Shown here: piece by piece, positions 34,698 to 44,211 of the stretch
Numbering within the stretch: position 1 is the stretch's first letter
Layout: each line of letters starts with the position of its first letter
Source of the DNA: Desulfocapsa sp.
GTDB taxonomy: Bacteria; Desulfobacterota; Desulfobulbia; Desulfobulbales; Desulfocapsaceae
Assembly (NCBI GenBank): GCA_022712895.1
Contig: JAFLJS010000036.1
Span: 1 to 64,000, forward strand
Reading direction: 5' to 3'
DNA: 64,000 nt
The notes under the pieces: model-generated
Seen by the model: only the letters and a program-made list of their open reading frames with translations
What the model was told of the DNA's origin: nothing
The model's database searches: none
Translations under genes and position numbers: made by a program

Positions 34698-37600
34698 ATG
34701 AGCGCAGGTTTCACCCACCTTCATGTCCACACACAATACAGTCTCCTAGATGGTGCAATCCGTCTACCAGATATGCTTGCCAAGTGCAAAGAACTTGGCA
34801 TGGATTCCGTTGCCATCACTGATCATGGCGCCATGTACGGCGCTCTCGAATTCTTTTTAAAAGCAAAAGCCAAAGGGATTAAGCCCATTGTCGGCTGCGA
34901 ATTTTATATCGCTCCCGGCCATCGTACAGATAAAGACCCCACTGCCCCCACCAAGGCGTATCACCTCGTTCTCCTTGCCATGGATTATACTGGCTATAGA
35001 AACCTGATGAAACTTGCTGGAATTGCTCAATTTGAAGGATTCTATGCAAAACCCCGAATCGATATGGAGGTATTGCGAGAACATAACGAGGGGCTAATCT
35101 GTCTCAGCGCCTGCCTGCATGGAGAAATCCCCTGGTTTGCAGTCCACAAAGGACAAAAAGCTGCCACAAAAAAGGCACAGGAGTATCTGGACATTTTCGG
35201 CGACAGGCTCTATCTCGAGCTCCAGGACAACTCAATTCCTCAGCAAACCGTCGTTAATAGCTCACTGAAAACAATTGCGAAAGAACTCGGCATTAAGCTT
35301 GTTGCCACCAACGATTGTCATTATCTCAACAAAAAAGATGCCTATGCCCATGAGGTCCTGCTCTGTATTCAGTTTGGTAAAACTATTACCGACCCCAAAC
35401 ACTTCAGTTTCCCTTCCGACACGTTCTACTTCAAATCTGCTGACGAGATGCGGGAGAGCTTCAAAGATTGTCCTGAAGCCATCACGAATACTCAAGAAAT
35501 TGCGGATCGCTGTAACCTCGATATAAATCTTGACGATTACCATTTTCCGGAATTTCCGGTACCCGAAGGCGAGACACTGGAGACGATGTTTGTTACTGCC
35601 TGCTGGGATGGCTTAAAAGAACGCTTTGCTGCCATGCGCAACGCAGGTACATTCAGTAAAGAGATTGAAAAGCAGTACACTGAACGACTGGAATATGAAC
35701 TTGGTATTATCAATTCCATGGGCTTTGCCGGATACTTTCTTATTGTGGCTGACTTTATTAACTGGGCGCTCGATCACGATATCCCCGTCGGCCCCGGCCG
35801 TGGGTCCGGTGCTGGAAGCCTTGCCGCCTATGCCATGCGCATCACCAACATAGATCCAATTCCTTACGGCCTTATTTTTGAACGATTCTTAAATCCTGAA
35901 CGCGTCTCCATGCCTGACTTTGATATTGACTTCTGTCAATATCGACGTGGTGAAGTGATCGATTATGTACGAAACAAGTATGGCGGCGCAGCACACGTTG
36001 CCCAAATCATTACTTTCGGCTCCATGAAAGCCAAAGGTGCCATCCGCGATGTTGGCAGGGCGCTTGATATTCCTTTCGGCGAGGTGGATAAGATCGCCAA
36101 ACTTATCCCGGATGCCCTGAAGATGACAATTGACAAGGCCCTTGACGAAGAGCCCCGCCTTGTGGATGCCATCAACAAAGATCCGCGAATAGCAGAGCTT
36201 ATCGAGATAGCACAGACCCTCGAGGGACTGGCAAGACACACTTCAACCCATGCAGCAGGTGTTGTGGTGTCGCCCAATCCCATGGTGGAATATCTGCCGA
36301 CCTGCAAGGGAAAAGACGGAGAGACGCTCACCCAGTATGATATGAAGCATACTGAGATGACAGGTCTTATTAAGTTTGACTTTTTAGGCCTTAAAACTCT
36401 CACTGTTATAGATAACGCCCTGAAACATATCCTGGCTGATATCGGTACTGATCTTGATATTAACGCCATCCCCATGGATGATTTAAAGACCTACAAGCTG
36501 CTCTGTGATGGAGATGCCCTTGGGGTCTTCCAACTGGAAAGTTCCGGCATGCGAGAGCTTCTGGTGAAGATGGCTCCCGAGCAATTCACTGACCTTATTG
36601 CCCTGGTAGCCCTCTACCGACCCGGTCCATTGGATTCTGGTATGGTTGATGATTTTGTAGAAACCAAACATGGACGTGCCACTGCCAACTATCCCTTGCC
36701 AGAGCTGAAACCGATTCTTGAAGAAACCTACGGAGTGATAGTTTACCAGGAACAGGTAATGAAAATCTCCTCCGTACTTGCCGGTTATTCTCTCGGAGAC
36801 GCTGATATCCTGCGTCGCGCCATGGGCAAGAAAATTGTTGAGGTGATGGATGAGGAGAAGGTCAAATTTATGGCCGGTGCCAAGAAGAAACAGGTCGATC
36901 TCAAAAAAGCGGAATATGTTTTCGATCTCATGGCAAAATTTGCCGGTTACGGTTTCAACAAATCACACTCTGCTGCCTACGCACTTATCTCATACCAGAC
37001 AGCATACCTGAAAGCACACTACCCTTCACAGTTTATGGCCGCCCTGCTCTCCTGTGACATGAACAACACAGATAAAATCGTTCTCTACATCAATGAGTGC
37101 AGAGAACATGCCATTGAAGTGCGGCCTCCCGATATAAATGAGTCGCTCATCGATTTTTCTGTCCATAATGACCGTGTCCGTTTTGGTATGGCTGCTGTTA
37201 AAAATGTAGGCAAAGCTGCCCTGCAGTCAATTATCGAAGAACGTGAGGAGGGCGGGAAATATAAGTCACTTGAGGATTTTTGTAACCGGGTCGATTCCAG
37301 GAAAGTCAATTCACGGGTTATTGAAAGTCTTATTAAATCAGGGTCCTTTGATTCTGTAGGTTGCAAACGTTCTCAACTCATGGCAGTTGTTGATCAGGCC
37401 ATGGACAAAGCCAAAGCAGTACAGCGCGACAAACAATCCGGACAGATGTCACTTTTTGCCCTGGCCCCGGAAACCGACACCAGTGACAAAAGTGCAATAA
37501 CCTTACCTGATATCCCTGAATGGGCAGAACGAGAACGTTTAACCAAAGAAAAAGAAACCGTCGGGTTTTACATCTCTGGCCATCCACTTGATGAAGACAT

Positions 37601-38216
37601 ACATGAAATCGAGACCATAGCTGACACCGACATTGCTGGCCTTGCTGACTTTGGCGAAGACCAACCAGTGCGTATTGGGGGGCTTATTCGCAGTTGTAAA
37701 CAGCTAAAAAGTAAACGAGGCGACCTTATGGCCTTTGTGACGGTAGAAGACCTGCTCAATGCGGTGGAGGTGATCGTATTCCCAGACACGTTCACCCGTT
37801 GCCAGCACTTGTTAAACTCTACGGAAACACTGGTCATCCAGGGCACGGTGCAGAACGATGAACGAGGTCCGAAGATCATTGCTGAATCTATCGAACTCTT
37901 ACCCGATGCCAGAATCACCCATACGGAATCGATCAAAATCAAACTGGAAAGTGACAAAATCAGTCGAAAACGTCTCGAATCTTTAAAACAGACATTTTAT
38001 CGCTACCATGGAGATTGCCCACTCCTCCTTACCATGCATTTCGCAGGACAGGGCGAGGTGGATATCGAAATCCTGAAAGATCTAACAGTACGCCCATGCA
38101 AAGAATTTACCGAAGAAGCTGAAGCGATATTAGGCTATAAAGCATTGGCCTTTAAGAAAAAAACAATAATCAGCAATAAACGAAAACGTTGGGGCCAGGC
38201 AAAAAGCCCGCAATAG
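34698..38216 (+). CDS. dnaE: DNA polymerase III alpha subunit
   Basis: The replicative polymerase catalytic subunit, 1172 residues, close to E. coli DnaE (1160). An N-terminal PHP domain begins FTHLHVHTQYSLLDGA. The palm has GPGRGSGAGSLAAY and the catalytic aspartates in PDFDIDF (Asp407 and Asp409). The finger and helix-hairpin-helix regions follow, and an OB fold sits near residues 990-1070. The stop is 1 base before the following diguanylate cyclase gene. A weak GGGGTAAG lies before the ATG. There is no sign of damage. Confidence 0.97.
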   Translation: MSAGFTHLHVHTQYSLLDGAIRLPDMLAKCKELGMDSVAITDHGAMYGALEFFLKAKAKGIKPIVGCEFYIAPGHRTDKDPTAPTKAYHLVLLAMDYTGYRNLMKLAGIAQFEGFYAKPRIDMEVLREHNEGLICLSACLHGEIPWFAVHKGQKAATKKAQEYLDIFGDRLYLELQDNSIPQQTVVNSSLKTIAKELGIKLVATNDCHYLNKKDAYAHEVLLCIQFGKTITDPKHFSFPSDTFYFKSADEMRESFKDCPEAITNTQEIADRCNLDINLDDYHFPEFPVPEGETLETMFVTACWDGLKERFAAMRNAGTFSKEIEKQYTERLEYELGIINSMGFAGYFLIVADFINWALDHDIPVGPGRGSGAGSLAAYAMRITNIDPIPYGLIFERFLNPERVSMPDFDIDFCQYRRGEVIDYVRNKYGGAAHVAQIITFGSMKAKGAIRDVGRALDIPFGEVDKIAKLIPDALKMTIDKALDEEPRLVDAINKDPRIAELIEIAQTLEGLARHTSTHAAGVVVSPNPMVEYLPTCKGKDGETLTQYDMKHTEMTGLIKFDFLGLKTLTVIDNALKHILADIGTDLDINAIPMDDLKTYKLLCDGDALGVFQLESSGMRELLVKMAPEQFTDLIALVALYRPGPLDSGMVDDFVETKHGRATANYPLPELKPILEETYGVIVYQEQVMKISSVLAGYSLGDADILRRAMGKKIVEVMDEEKVKFMAGAKKKQVDLKKAEYVFDLMAKFAGYGFNKSHSAAYALISYQTAYLKAHYPSQFMAALLSCDMNNTDKIVLYINECREHAIEVRPPDINESLIDFSVHNDRVRFGMAAVKNVGKAALQSIIEEREEGGKYKSLEDFCNRVDSRKVNSRVIESLIKSGSFDSVGCKRSQLMAVVDQAMDKAKAVQRDKQSGQMSLFALAPETDTSDKSAITLPDIPEWAERERLTKEKETVGFYISGHPLDEDIHEIETIADTDIAGLADFGEDQPVRIGGLIRSCKQLKSKRGDLMAFVTVEDLLNAVEVIVFPDTFTRCQHLLNSTETLVIQGTVQNDERGPKIIAESIELLPDARITHTESIKIKLESDKISRKRLESLKQTFYRYHGDCPLLLTMHFAGQGEVDIEILKDLTVRPCKEFTEEAEAILGYKALAFKKKTIISNKRKRWGQAKSPQ

Positions 38217-38217
38217 G

Positions 38218-39658
38218 ATGATTACACTGCCAACAATACAACCACAGAAAAAAAGAAGGGATGTCTTTCGCATTCTTTTCCTGTGTATGATTGCCTTTGG
38301 ATTTCTCATGGGGATAGCATTCCCTCCCCTTGAGAAACTCTACTTTAACGACACATCTCCCATCAGCATTAGTTTTACTATCATGTGCCTGGCCGCAGGT
38401 ATCACTGTAGGAGTCGCTAATTACATTCTGTTTTCGCTGGTTGTCTCCAAAGAGCTTCGCTTTCTGGTTGATGGCATGAACAGAATAAATAAAAAAATCA
38501 GCGGTACCTCGTTTAACAAAAAGGATCGGGACGATAATTATGAGATAGAGGTTCGCACAAATGACATGCTGGGCGAGGTTACTCAAGCATTTAACACCAT
38601 GGGGAAAACTGTCATAGAACGCTTGGATCACGAAGCCAGCTTTCGTGATATTATATCTCTGCTCTCCGCCACTGTTGAACTTGACGCCACTTCCCAAAAC
38701 ATTCTGAAGTATTATATCGACTCCACCTGCATCTCCGCGGCCCTACTCTATGGCAAAATTGATGCTGAAATGGTTCTTCTTTCCAGCCATGATATCGACA
38801 CCAAAGAGAACCTGCCTAGAAAACTTGAAAGCTGGCAGGGAATCATTCGTGACACCATAGAATCCGGTAAGATTCACACCATTAATACAGAAAAAAACAA
38901 ACTTGACTGGGTATCCATTACCACCCCATTAGGTACACTCCAGCCAAAAGTCTTACGCCTGATACCTCTCATTGCCGACAAGAGCACCGTTGGTTTGGTA
39001 ATAGCTGCCTGCGGAGAGAGTGACTATTCAGAAGTAGCTCAGCTAGAGACTCTGGAAACCTATTCAAAATACATGGCTCCCTATCTGCAGAATGCATTAC
39101 TGCACAATAAGATTCAGGAGATGGCTTCCTACGACTCTTTAACCCAAGTATTAAATCGGCGCTTTGGCCTGATCAGGCTCCACGAAGAGTTTTCCTCAGC
39201 CCAGCGCTACAGTAGCGATCTCAGTGTTATCATGCTCGATATTGACAAATATCAAACAGGTCAATGACACCTACGGACATGAGGCTGGAGATCTGATCCT
39301 CAAACAGGTGGCCTCAACGATTGCCCTCAACTTACGAAATGAAGAAGTGATTTGTCGCTATGGAGGAGAAGAATTTCTCATTATCCTACCCATGACAAAT
39401 CTCAATAAGGCGGGGCTTGCCGCTGAACGGTTACGAAAAACTGTACAGCAATTGACAAGTTACTACAAAGAAAAGGCCATTCTGGTGACTGCAAGCCTTG
39501 GTGTCGCCAGCCTTGCCTCTCTAGCTACCCAAAATGAAAAAAACTTGATTAACGCTGCAGATACAGCGTTATACCATGTGAAAAACATGGGCCGCAACCA
39601 GGTTGCTCTTTTTAGAGATAACGAATCGGTACTCCTGCCCAAGGAACCGAAAAGCTGA
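38218..39658 (+). pseudogene. Membrane diguanylate cyclase (HAMP-GAF-like-GGDEF) interrupted by a +1 frameshift
   Basis: The first frame (38218-39267, 349 codons) encodes two membrane helices (about 15-37 and 50-75), a HAMP region, a GAF-like sensor and the start of a GGDEF domain (YDSLTQVLNRR, then SVIMLDIDKY). It then hits a stop. The rest of the domain continues one base ahead: KQVNDTYGHEAGD, RYGGEEFLII (active-site GGEEF at 39362-39376) and the C terminus to 39658. The extra base is most likely the C at 39253 (GACAAATAT-C-AAACAGGTC). Removing it restores DKYKQVNDTYGHEAGD, an ideal GGDEF sequence. It could be a recent mutation, an assembly error or, less likely, programmed frameshifting. 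Confidence 0.85.
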
Positions 39659-39661
39659 GCG

Positions 39662-40570
39662 CTATCTGTGCCACTTTTCCAGGCCTGCTGTAGCTTCTTT
39701 TTCAAGCATTGCCAATGTGTCAGGCGAATTGAATAACTTCTCGCATAACTCACATTTACGATACTGAACAATCTCCCTTGCAGTAAATCCAGCAAAAGAA
39801 GCAATTCCACTTATTCCAATGTTTCTTATATGGGCATAGAGGATATTCTGCTCACTTTTCAAAAGAAGTTGCTCAATAGTACTTTCCTGTAAATTACCCA
39901 GATGGAAAAAGTTTGTCTTGCTGAAATGACTCCCGGCATCACAGCATGCGTACATATCAAGCCCCGGTGCGAGATACGGGTTCATGACACAGCAATTATC
40001 CTGATAATCAGTCTGTAAGGGCTTTCTGGGGAACCCCTGTGCCCGGCCAGAATAGATGACAGGTTCTGGAAAAAACAGAAGTTCATTTCCTCTCAGGTAG
40101 GCCTCAAAAGTGTCATCCTCTTCACTAAAATCTGTGACAAAAGAGACAAAATAATCAAGCCCGCTTTTCTGACAACTCTTTGCGGCATTAACAACATTGA
40201 TGGACGAGATATTTTTCTGATGCCAGCGGCTATAACTGAGGCGTAACTGACAGAGCCCGTTTTCTTGCAGTTTAGCAACAATACTCTCAGCAATAGCAGG
40301 AGTTTTTGCCCAGAAACTGTTTGTCACCACCCGGCTATAGATTCCATGTTGTTTGCAACGAGTTAACAAGCTACAGATATCATCAAGGTATAGCAGAGGC
40401 TCCCCGGCAGTAAAGCTTATACCTTTTACATGGGCTGCAGCCATATCATCTATGATATCCAGGGCCTGCAATAAGTCTATCTTTGCACTATCAAGCACAG
40501 CATCTGCCGCGACACAGTGCTCGCACCTCACATTACAGCGCGTTGAATATCCGAAAGCGATCTTTCTCAT
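39662..40570 (-). CDS. Radical SAM protein with SPASM-like C terminus
   Basis: A 302-residue cytosolic radical S-adenosylmethionine enzyme. The cluster motif CNVRCEHC (Cys12, 16, 19) binds the SAM [4Fe-4S] cluster; GISFTAGEPLLY is the GGE-like SAM-binding motif. C-terminal cysteines (CCVMNP, CC in MYACCDAG, CELC) suggest at least one auxiliary cluster as in SPASM proteins. Substrate unknown; SPASM enzymes often modify peptides or act in cofactor synthesis, but no small peptide gene is evident here. It overlaps the upstream DUF2058 gene by 4 bases and converges with the GGDEF gene across a 3-base gap. Confidence 0.87.
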   Translation of the reverse strand: MRKIAFGYSTRCNVRCEHCVAADAVLDSAKIDLLQALDIIDDMAAAHVKGISFTAGEPLLYLDDICSLLTRCKQHGIYSRVVTNSFWAKTPAIAESIVAKLQENGLCQLRLSYSRWHQKNISSINVVNAAKSCQKSGLDYFVSFVTDFSEEDDTFEAYLRGNELLFFPEPVIYSGRAQGFPRKPLQTDYQDNCCVMNPYLAPGLDMYACCDAGSHFSKTNFFHLGNLQESTIEQLLLKSEQNILYAHIRNIGISGIASFAGFTAREIVQYRKCELCEKLFNSPDTLAMLEKEATAGLEKWHR

Positions 40571-41040
40571 GATTGTTTTTCATGGAAGGCGATAATTGCC
40601 TCGTTGCTGCGCTCAGCAATCTGACGAGCTACTTTTGCTGGCACAACTTCATAACTTGCCCCAAGTTTCACAATAGCCAAGTTTCCACAACTGAGCTGAT
40701 CAATCATCTCTTCAGCCACAAAAATGCGCATAATCTTATTCTGCAGCACAAAGTGATATGCTTCACCACGTGCGTCCTGTTCCATGCGGTTTTGTTCAAT
40801 CAATTGTTTTACCTGAGCCCTCTGTTCTCGCTGACGTTTTACCTGCTCACGCTTCCGGTTCAATTCGCGAATTTGTTGTGCCTGGGTGGCCTGCTGCTCC
40901 TGTACTTTTGTACTTATCCCGGAGACAGTATTATCTTTATTCTCTTTACGTTTAACATGATTATCACGTTTGGCTTTATTGACCTGTTTTTTATTGACCA
41001 GGCCAGCTTTTAAAAACTTGTCTCTAAACGGATTTCCCAT
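40567..41040 (-). CDS. DUF2058-family protein (YaiL-like)
   Basis: A 157-residue protein starting MGNPFRDKFLKAGLVNKKQ, the hallmark of DUF2058 (E. coli YaiL). A long, charged, Gln- and Arg-rich central helix (about residues 20-80) probably forms a coiled coil. The C-terminal domain (YHFVLQNKIMRIFVAEEMID) is a compact fold. Family members are suggested to associate with nucleic acid, but the function is unsettled. It is the first gene of a two-gene unit with the radical SAM gene (ATGA overlap). AGGGA precedes the ATG. Confidence 0.85.
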   Translation of the reverse strand: MGNPFRDKFLKAGLVNKKQVNKAKRDNHVKRKENKDNTVSGISTKVQEQQATQAQQIRELNRKREQVKRQREQRAQVKQLIEQNRMEQDARGEAYHFVLQNKIMRIFVAEEMIDQLSCGNLAIVKLGASYEVVPAKVARQIAERSNEAIIAFHEKQS

Positions 41041-41242
41041 TGATTTTCCCTATAAAAGCAATTTCTGATTCACCACAACATTTCTATTTTCCAAACCTTC
41101 TTTTACCCTACAAAGAGACTTTGGAAAATCACTTTTCTCTGCCTATGACAATTCTCCTTGCAGCGGCTTGATACACATGATAAAAAACCCCATTCTTTCA
41201 ATGACAACAGCCCGAACTTACCTTTTCTGACTAAGAGTCCCT

Positions 41243-42871
41243 ATGATCCACCTGACAAATATCACCAAACAACATGGCAGCCACATCCTTTTCTCCAATG
41301 CGAGCCTGCAAATTCTTCCCGGTATTCGAAGCGGGCTGGTCGGTCCCAATGGCGCCGGGAAAAGTACCATTTTTCGTCTTATCACTGGTGAAGAAGAGAT
41401 CGATAAGGGGGATATCGCCTGTTCAAAAAAGACTGTCATAGGTTATTTCTCTCAGGAGGTTGGAGAGATGAGCGGTAGATCGGCACTTGAAGAAACCATG
41501 TCAGCTGTGGCTGAGGTTATGCTACTTGCCGAAGATATCAAAGTGATGGAAACATCCATGGCCATCCCCATGGATGACAGCGAACTGGCTGAGCTCCTGG
41601 AACGTTATGGCAATGCGCAGGAAGAATTTGAACATCGTGGAGGCTATGACCTTGAAAGTCGTGCCCAGGCAGTACTTACCGGACTAGGCATAGGCCCGGA
41701 TGATTACAACAGACCTGTCGAATCCTTTAGTGGTGGCTGGAAGATGCGGATTGCTCTTGCAAAAATACTCACTATCAATCCTGATGTACTACTCTTGGAT
41801 GAACCAACAAACCATCTGGATATAGAATCTATTCTCTGGCTTGAAGAATGGTTGAAAAATGATTTCACAGGCAGTGTGCTGATGACCAGCCATGATCGGA
41901 CTTTTATGAATTCAATCGTCAGCCGGATCATAGAAGTTGCAAACGCTACAGTTACCACCTATGGCGGGAATCACGATTTCTATCTACGAGAACGTGAAAT
42001 TCGCAGAGTACAGTTACAGGCCAGCTACCGCCGCCAGCAGGAGATGCTTGCCAAAGAAGAAGATTTTATCGCCCGTTTTGCCGCACGTGTATCCCATGCA
42101 GCCCAGGTGCAGTCTCGCATTAAAAAACTTGATAAGATCGAACGAATAGAACTACCTCCCGAACAGAAAGTAATGCGCTTTGAATTTCCGGAGCCCCCCA
42201 GAAGCGGCGACGATGTGGTTGCTATGCATGATCTCGGCAAAACATGGACACTCGAGGATGGTACTCAGAAAAATGTATTCAGTGGTGTCAGTGGTATGAT
42301 CAGACGACAGGAAAAAATTGCGGTTGTAGGAGTAAATGGTGCCGGCAAATCGACATTCCTTAAAGTCCTCACCGGCCAGACAGATGCCACAAGTGGTTCA
42401 GTGAAATTAGGTGCCAATGTTACTGTTGGTTATTTCAGTCAGCACTCCATGGATATCCTGGTGAAAGAACGGACAGTCTTTGACACAGTCCAGGAAGCTA
42501 TGCCCACTGCCCATATTGGTACGATCCGCAACTTGTGCGCTGCCTTTCTCTTTAGAGGGGATGATGCCGACAAGCATATTTCACAACTTTCCGGAGGAGA
42601 AAAAAGCCGCGTGGTGCTGGCCACCCTTCTGGCTCAGCCCTTCAATTTCCTGGTCCTTGATGAGCCCACAAACCATCTAGACATGCAGTCCCGTGACATA
42701 CTCCTTGAAGCGTTGAAAAAGTTCGCCGGAACTGTCATCCTTGTCAGTCATGACCGGCATTTCCTTCATTCTCTGGTGGATCATGTTCTTGAAATTGATC
42801 ATGGTGCCATGCACCTCTATGGCGGTGACTACAACTATTATCTACAGCAGACCACTACAAAAGAGACTTGA
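41243..42871 (+). CDS. ABC-F family ATPase
   Basis: A 542-residue soluble protein with two ABC ATPase domains and no membrane segments. Walker A motifs are GPNGAGKST near residue 36 and GVNGAGKST near 365. The signature motifs are SFSGGWKMRIALA and QLSGGEKSRVVLA, and the Walker B motifs are VLLLDEPTNHLD and FLVLDEPTNHLD. A linker helix region lies between the domains (about 240-300). ABC-F proteins such as EttA bind ribosomes and rescue or tune translation; some give antibiotic resistance. Which subgroup this belongs to is uncertain. Confidence 0.92.
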   Translation: MIHLTNITKQHGSHILFSNASLQILPGIRSGLVGPNGAGKSTIFRLITGEEEIDKGDIACSKKTVIGYFSQEVGEMSGRSALEETMSAVAEVMLLAEDIKVMETSMAIPMDDSELAELLERYGNAQEEFEHRGGYDLESRAQAVLTGLGIGPDDYNRPVESFSGGWKMRIALAKILTINPDVLLLDEPTNHLDIESILWLEEWLKNDFTGSVLMTSHDRTFMNSIVSRIIEVANATVTTYGGNHDFYLREREIRRVQLQASYRRQQEMLAKEEDFIARFAARVSHAAQVQSRIKKLDKIERIELPPEQKVMRFEFPEPPRSGDDVVAMHDLGKTWTLEDGTQKNVFSGVSGMIRRQEKIAVVGVNGAGKSTFLKVLTGQTDATSGSVKLGANVTVGYFSQHSMDILVKERTVFDTVQEAMPTAHIGTIRNLCAAFLFRGDDADKHISQLSGGEKSRVVLATLLAQPFNFLVLDEPTNHLDMQSRDILLEALKKFAGTVILVSHDRHFLHSLVDHVLEIDHGAMHLYGGDYNYYLQQTTTKET

Positions 42872-42970
42872 AGAATCTTCCAGCTTTAGGTATCCTTAAC
42901 TTTACGGTGCCAGTATTGCACGGCTGTCATAGCAGAATCATGACCACAACCGATTCCCCCGGAGGACAAC

Positions 42971-43240
42971 ATGACGACATTCTGGAAAATGGTTAAAAGA
43001 CTCCCATGCATTGCAGTAATTATACTGTTTGTTTTTCTGACAATGACCGCCCGGGTCCAGGGAAACATTGCCACCCTCACCGAACGAACCCTGGTCAATT
43101 TTGTTTCAGGTATCGCTGTTATCACCATCATTTTATATTCCATTCTTTATATAACCGGATCTCTCAATCCGGGCGACAAAGCACTCATCGATTTCAAAAA
43201 GATTGGTGAGAAACTGCTCAAGGGAAATGCGAACGATTGA
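42971..43240 (+). CDS. Small inner-membrane protein of unknown function
   Basis: An 89-residue protein with two hydrophobic segments (about residues 13-29 and 42-64) and a short charged C-terminal tail. No family is recognised. GGAGGA lies 5 bases before the ATG, strongly supporting translation. It sits between the ABC-F ATPase and a carboxymuconolactone-decarboxylase-like gene, 47 bases before the latter. Confidence 0.72.
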   Translation: MTTFWKMVKRLPCIAVIILFVFLTMTARVQGNIATLTERTLVNFVSGIAVITIILYSILYITGSLNPGDKALIDFKKIGEKLLKGNAND

Positions 43241-43287
43241 TTAATTGTTGAATTGCACTTGCCATATAACATAAGGAGACTTTACCC

Positions 43288-43608
43288 ATGTCTGACAACA
43301 AAGGCCCAAGTCATTACCAGGATTTACAGAAACGTTTTCCAGATGTATTAACTGCCGTGAACAACCTTGGCACCATAGTTCGTGCCGCAGGTCCTCTGGA
43401 CAACAAAACAGCAGAGCTTATTCAGCTTGGCGTTGCGGCCTCATCGGGATCAACAGGAGCGGTACGCTCCCACGCAAGACGTGCATTACAGGCGGGAGCA
43501 ACTGAAGAAGAGTTACAACATGCCCTTCTCCTGCTGATTTCAACCATTGGTTTCCCGCAGGTTGCTGCTGCCCTTGCCTGGATTCAGGACGTACTGGACA
43601 ATCAGTAA
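43288..43608 (+). CDS. Carboxymuconolactone decarboxylase-like (AhpD fold) protein lacking the CxxC
   Basis: A 106-residue all-helical protein of the CMD/AhpD fold (AELIQLGVAASSGSTGAVRSHARRALQ shown as AELIQLGVAAS and VRSHARRALQAGAT). Peroxidase-type members have a CxxC before the conserved His; here that segment is SGSTGAVRSH, with no cysteine in the whole protein. So an AhpD-type thiol peroxidase role is unlikely. AAGGAG lies before the ATG. It converges with the zinc-ribbon gene across 15 bases. Confidence 0.85.
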   Translation: MSDNKGPSHYQDLQKRFPDVLTAVNNLGTIVRAAGPLDNKTAELIQLGVAASSGSTGAVRSHARRALQAGATEEELQHALLLLISTIGFPQVAAALAWIQDVLDNQ

Positions 43609-43623
43609 GAGCAAGAGTTTCTG

Positions 43624-44145
43624 TTAGAAACAGAGGCCACAATCTGGACAAGTTGAGGAGCTTGTGGAAAAACTAAATCCACAGGCCGGACAGGTTGAGC
43701 TTTCAGCACCGGTATCGAAAACGGCGTGGGCTGTGCTTAAGTCATGTGAATCAAGAGCTGTTTTTGCCTTAAAATCATCTGCCAGCACCCGCATGGCCTC
43801 TTCAGCATCACTCACTTTAATCTGCAGGTACAGCTCATCGCCGCAGCAGCCTTTGCCACAACTCCCGCCTTCTCCGGCCAGAAGAGAAGGGATATTCTCT
43901 TTGGCCAGCAGGGTTTGTAACTGTTTCATATCATGCAGAGAGCCCTTTCTGACATTGGCCAGTTCATCATCATTGCTGATGGTCATGGAACGCGCATCTA
44001 TCTTCTGTTTTACCGCCTCTTCCTGAGCCAGTCGTTCCTTACCACCTGTCAACTCGACATTACAAGTTGCACACATTGTAATTTCCGCTCTGTACTCTTC
44101 ATCACACTTGGGACAATACTTTAACTCAGGGTCTGTATAACGCAT
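43624..44145 (-). CDS. Double zinc-ribbon protein with central alpha/beta domain
   Basis: A 173-residue soluble protein. It has a zinc ribbon at each end: CPKC...CATC at residues 11-30 and CPAC...CPDC at the C terminus. Between them, a small domain (KQLQTLLAKENIPSLLAGEG, then ELYLQIKVSDAEEAMRVLAD) resembles the DUF2007-type signal-transduction fold, interrupted by a Cys-rich CGKGCCGD loop. The function is unknown. AGGA lies 11 bases from the ATG. It is the last gene on this strand after hslU, with a 66-base gap. Confidence 0.75.
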   Translation of the reverse strand: MRYTDPELKYCPKCDEEYRAEITMCATCNVELTGGKERLAQEEAVKQKIDARSMTISNDDELANVRKGSLHDMKQLQTLLAKENIPSLLAGEGGSCGKGCCGDELYLQIKVSDAEEAMRVLADDFKAKTALDSHDLSTAHAVFDTGAESSTCPACGFSFSTSSSTCPDCGLCF

Positions 44146-44211
44146 CTTATAATTAATCCTATCAATGTTCTTTTTATGAATTTATTAGAGCCTTACCATT
44201 CATCACTGGTG

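Noticed and set aside
40573-41013. 146-codon plus-strand frame opposite the DUF2058 gene
   Set aside because: It is the complement of the Gln/Arg-rich coiled coil of DUF2058 and has no independent support.
42886-43143. Minus-strand frame opposite the small membrane protein
   Set aside because: The plus-strand gene has a strong ribosome binding site and two membrane helices; the antisense frame has neither.
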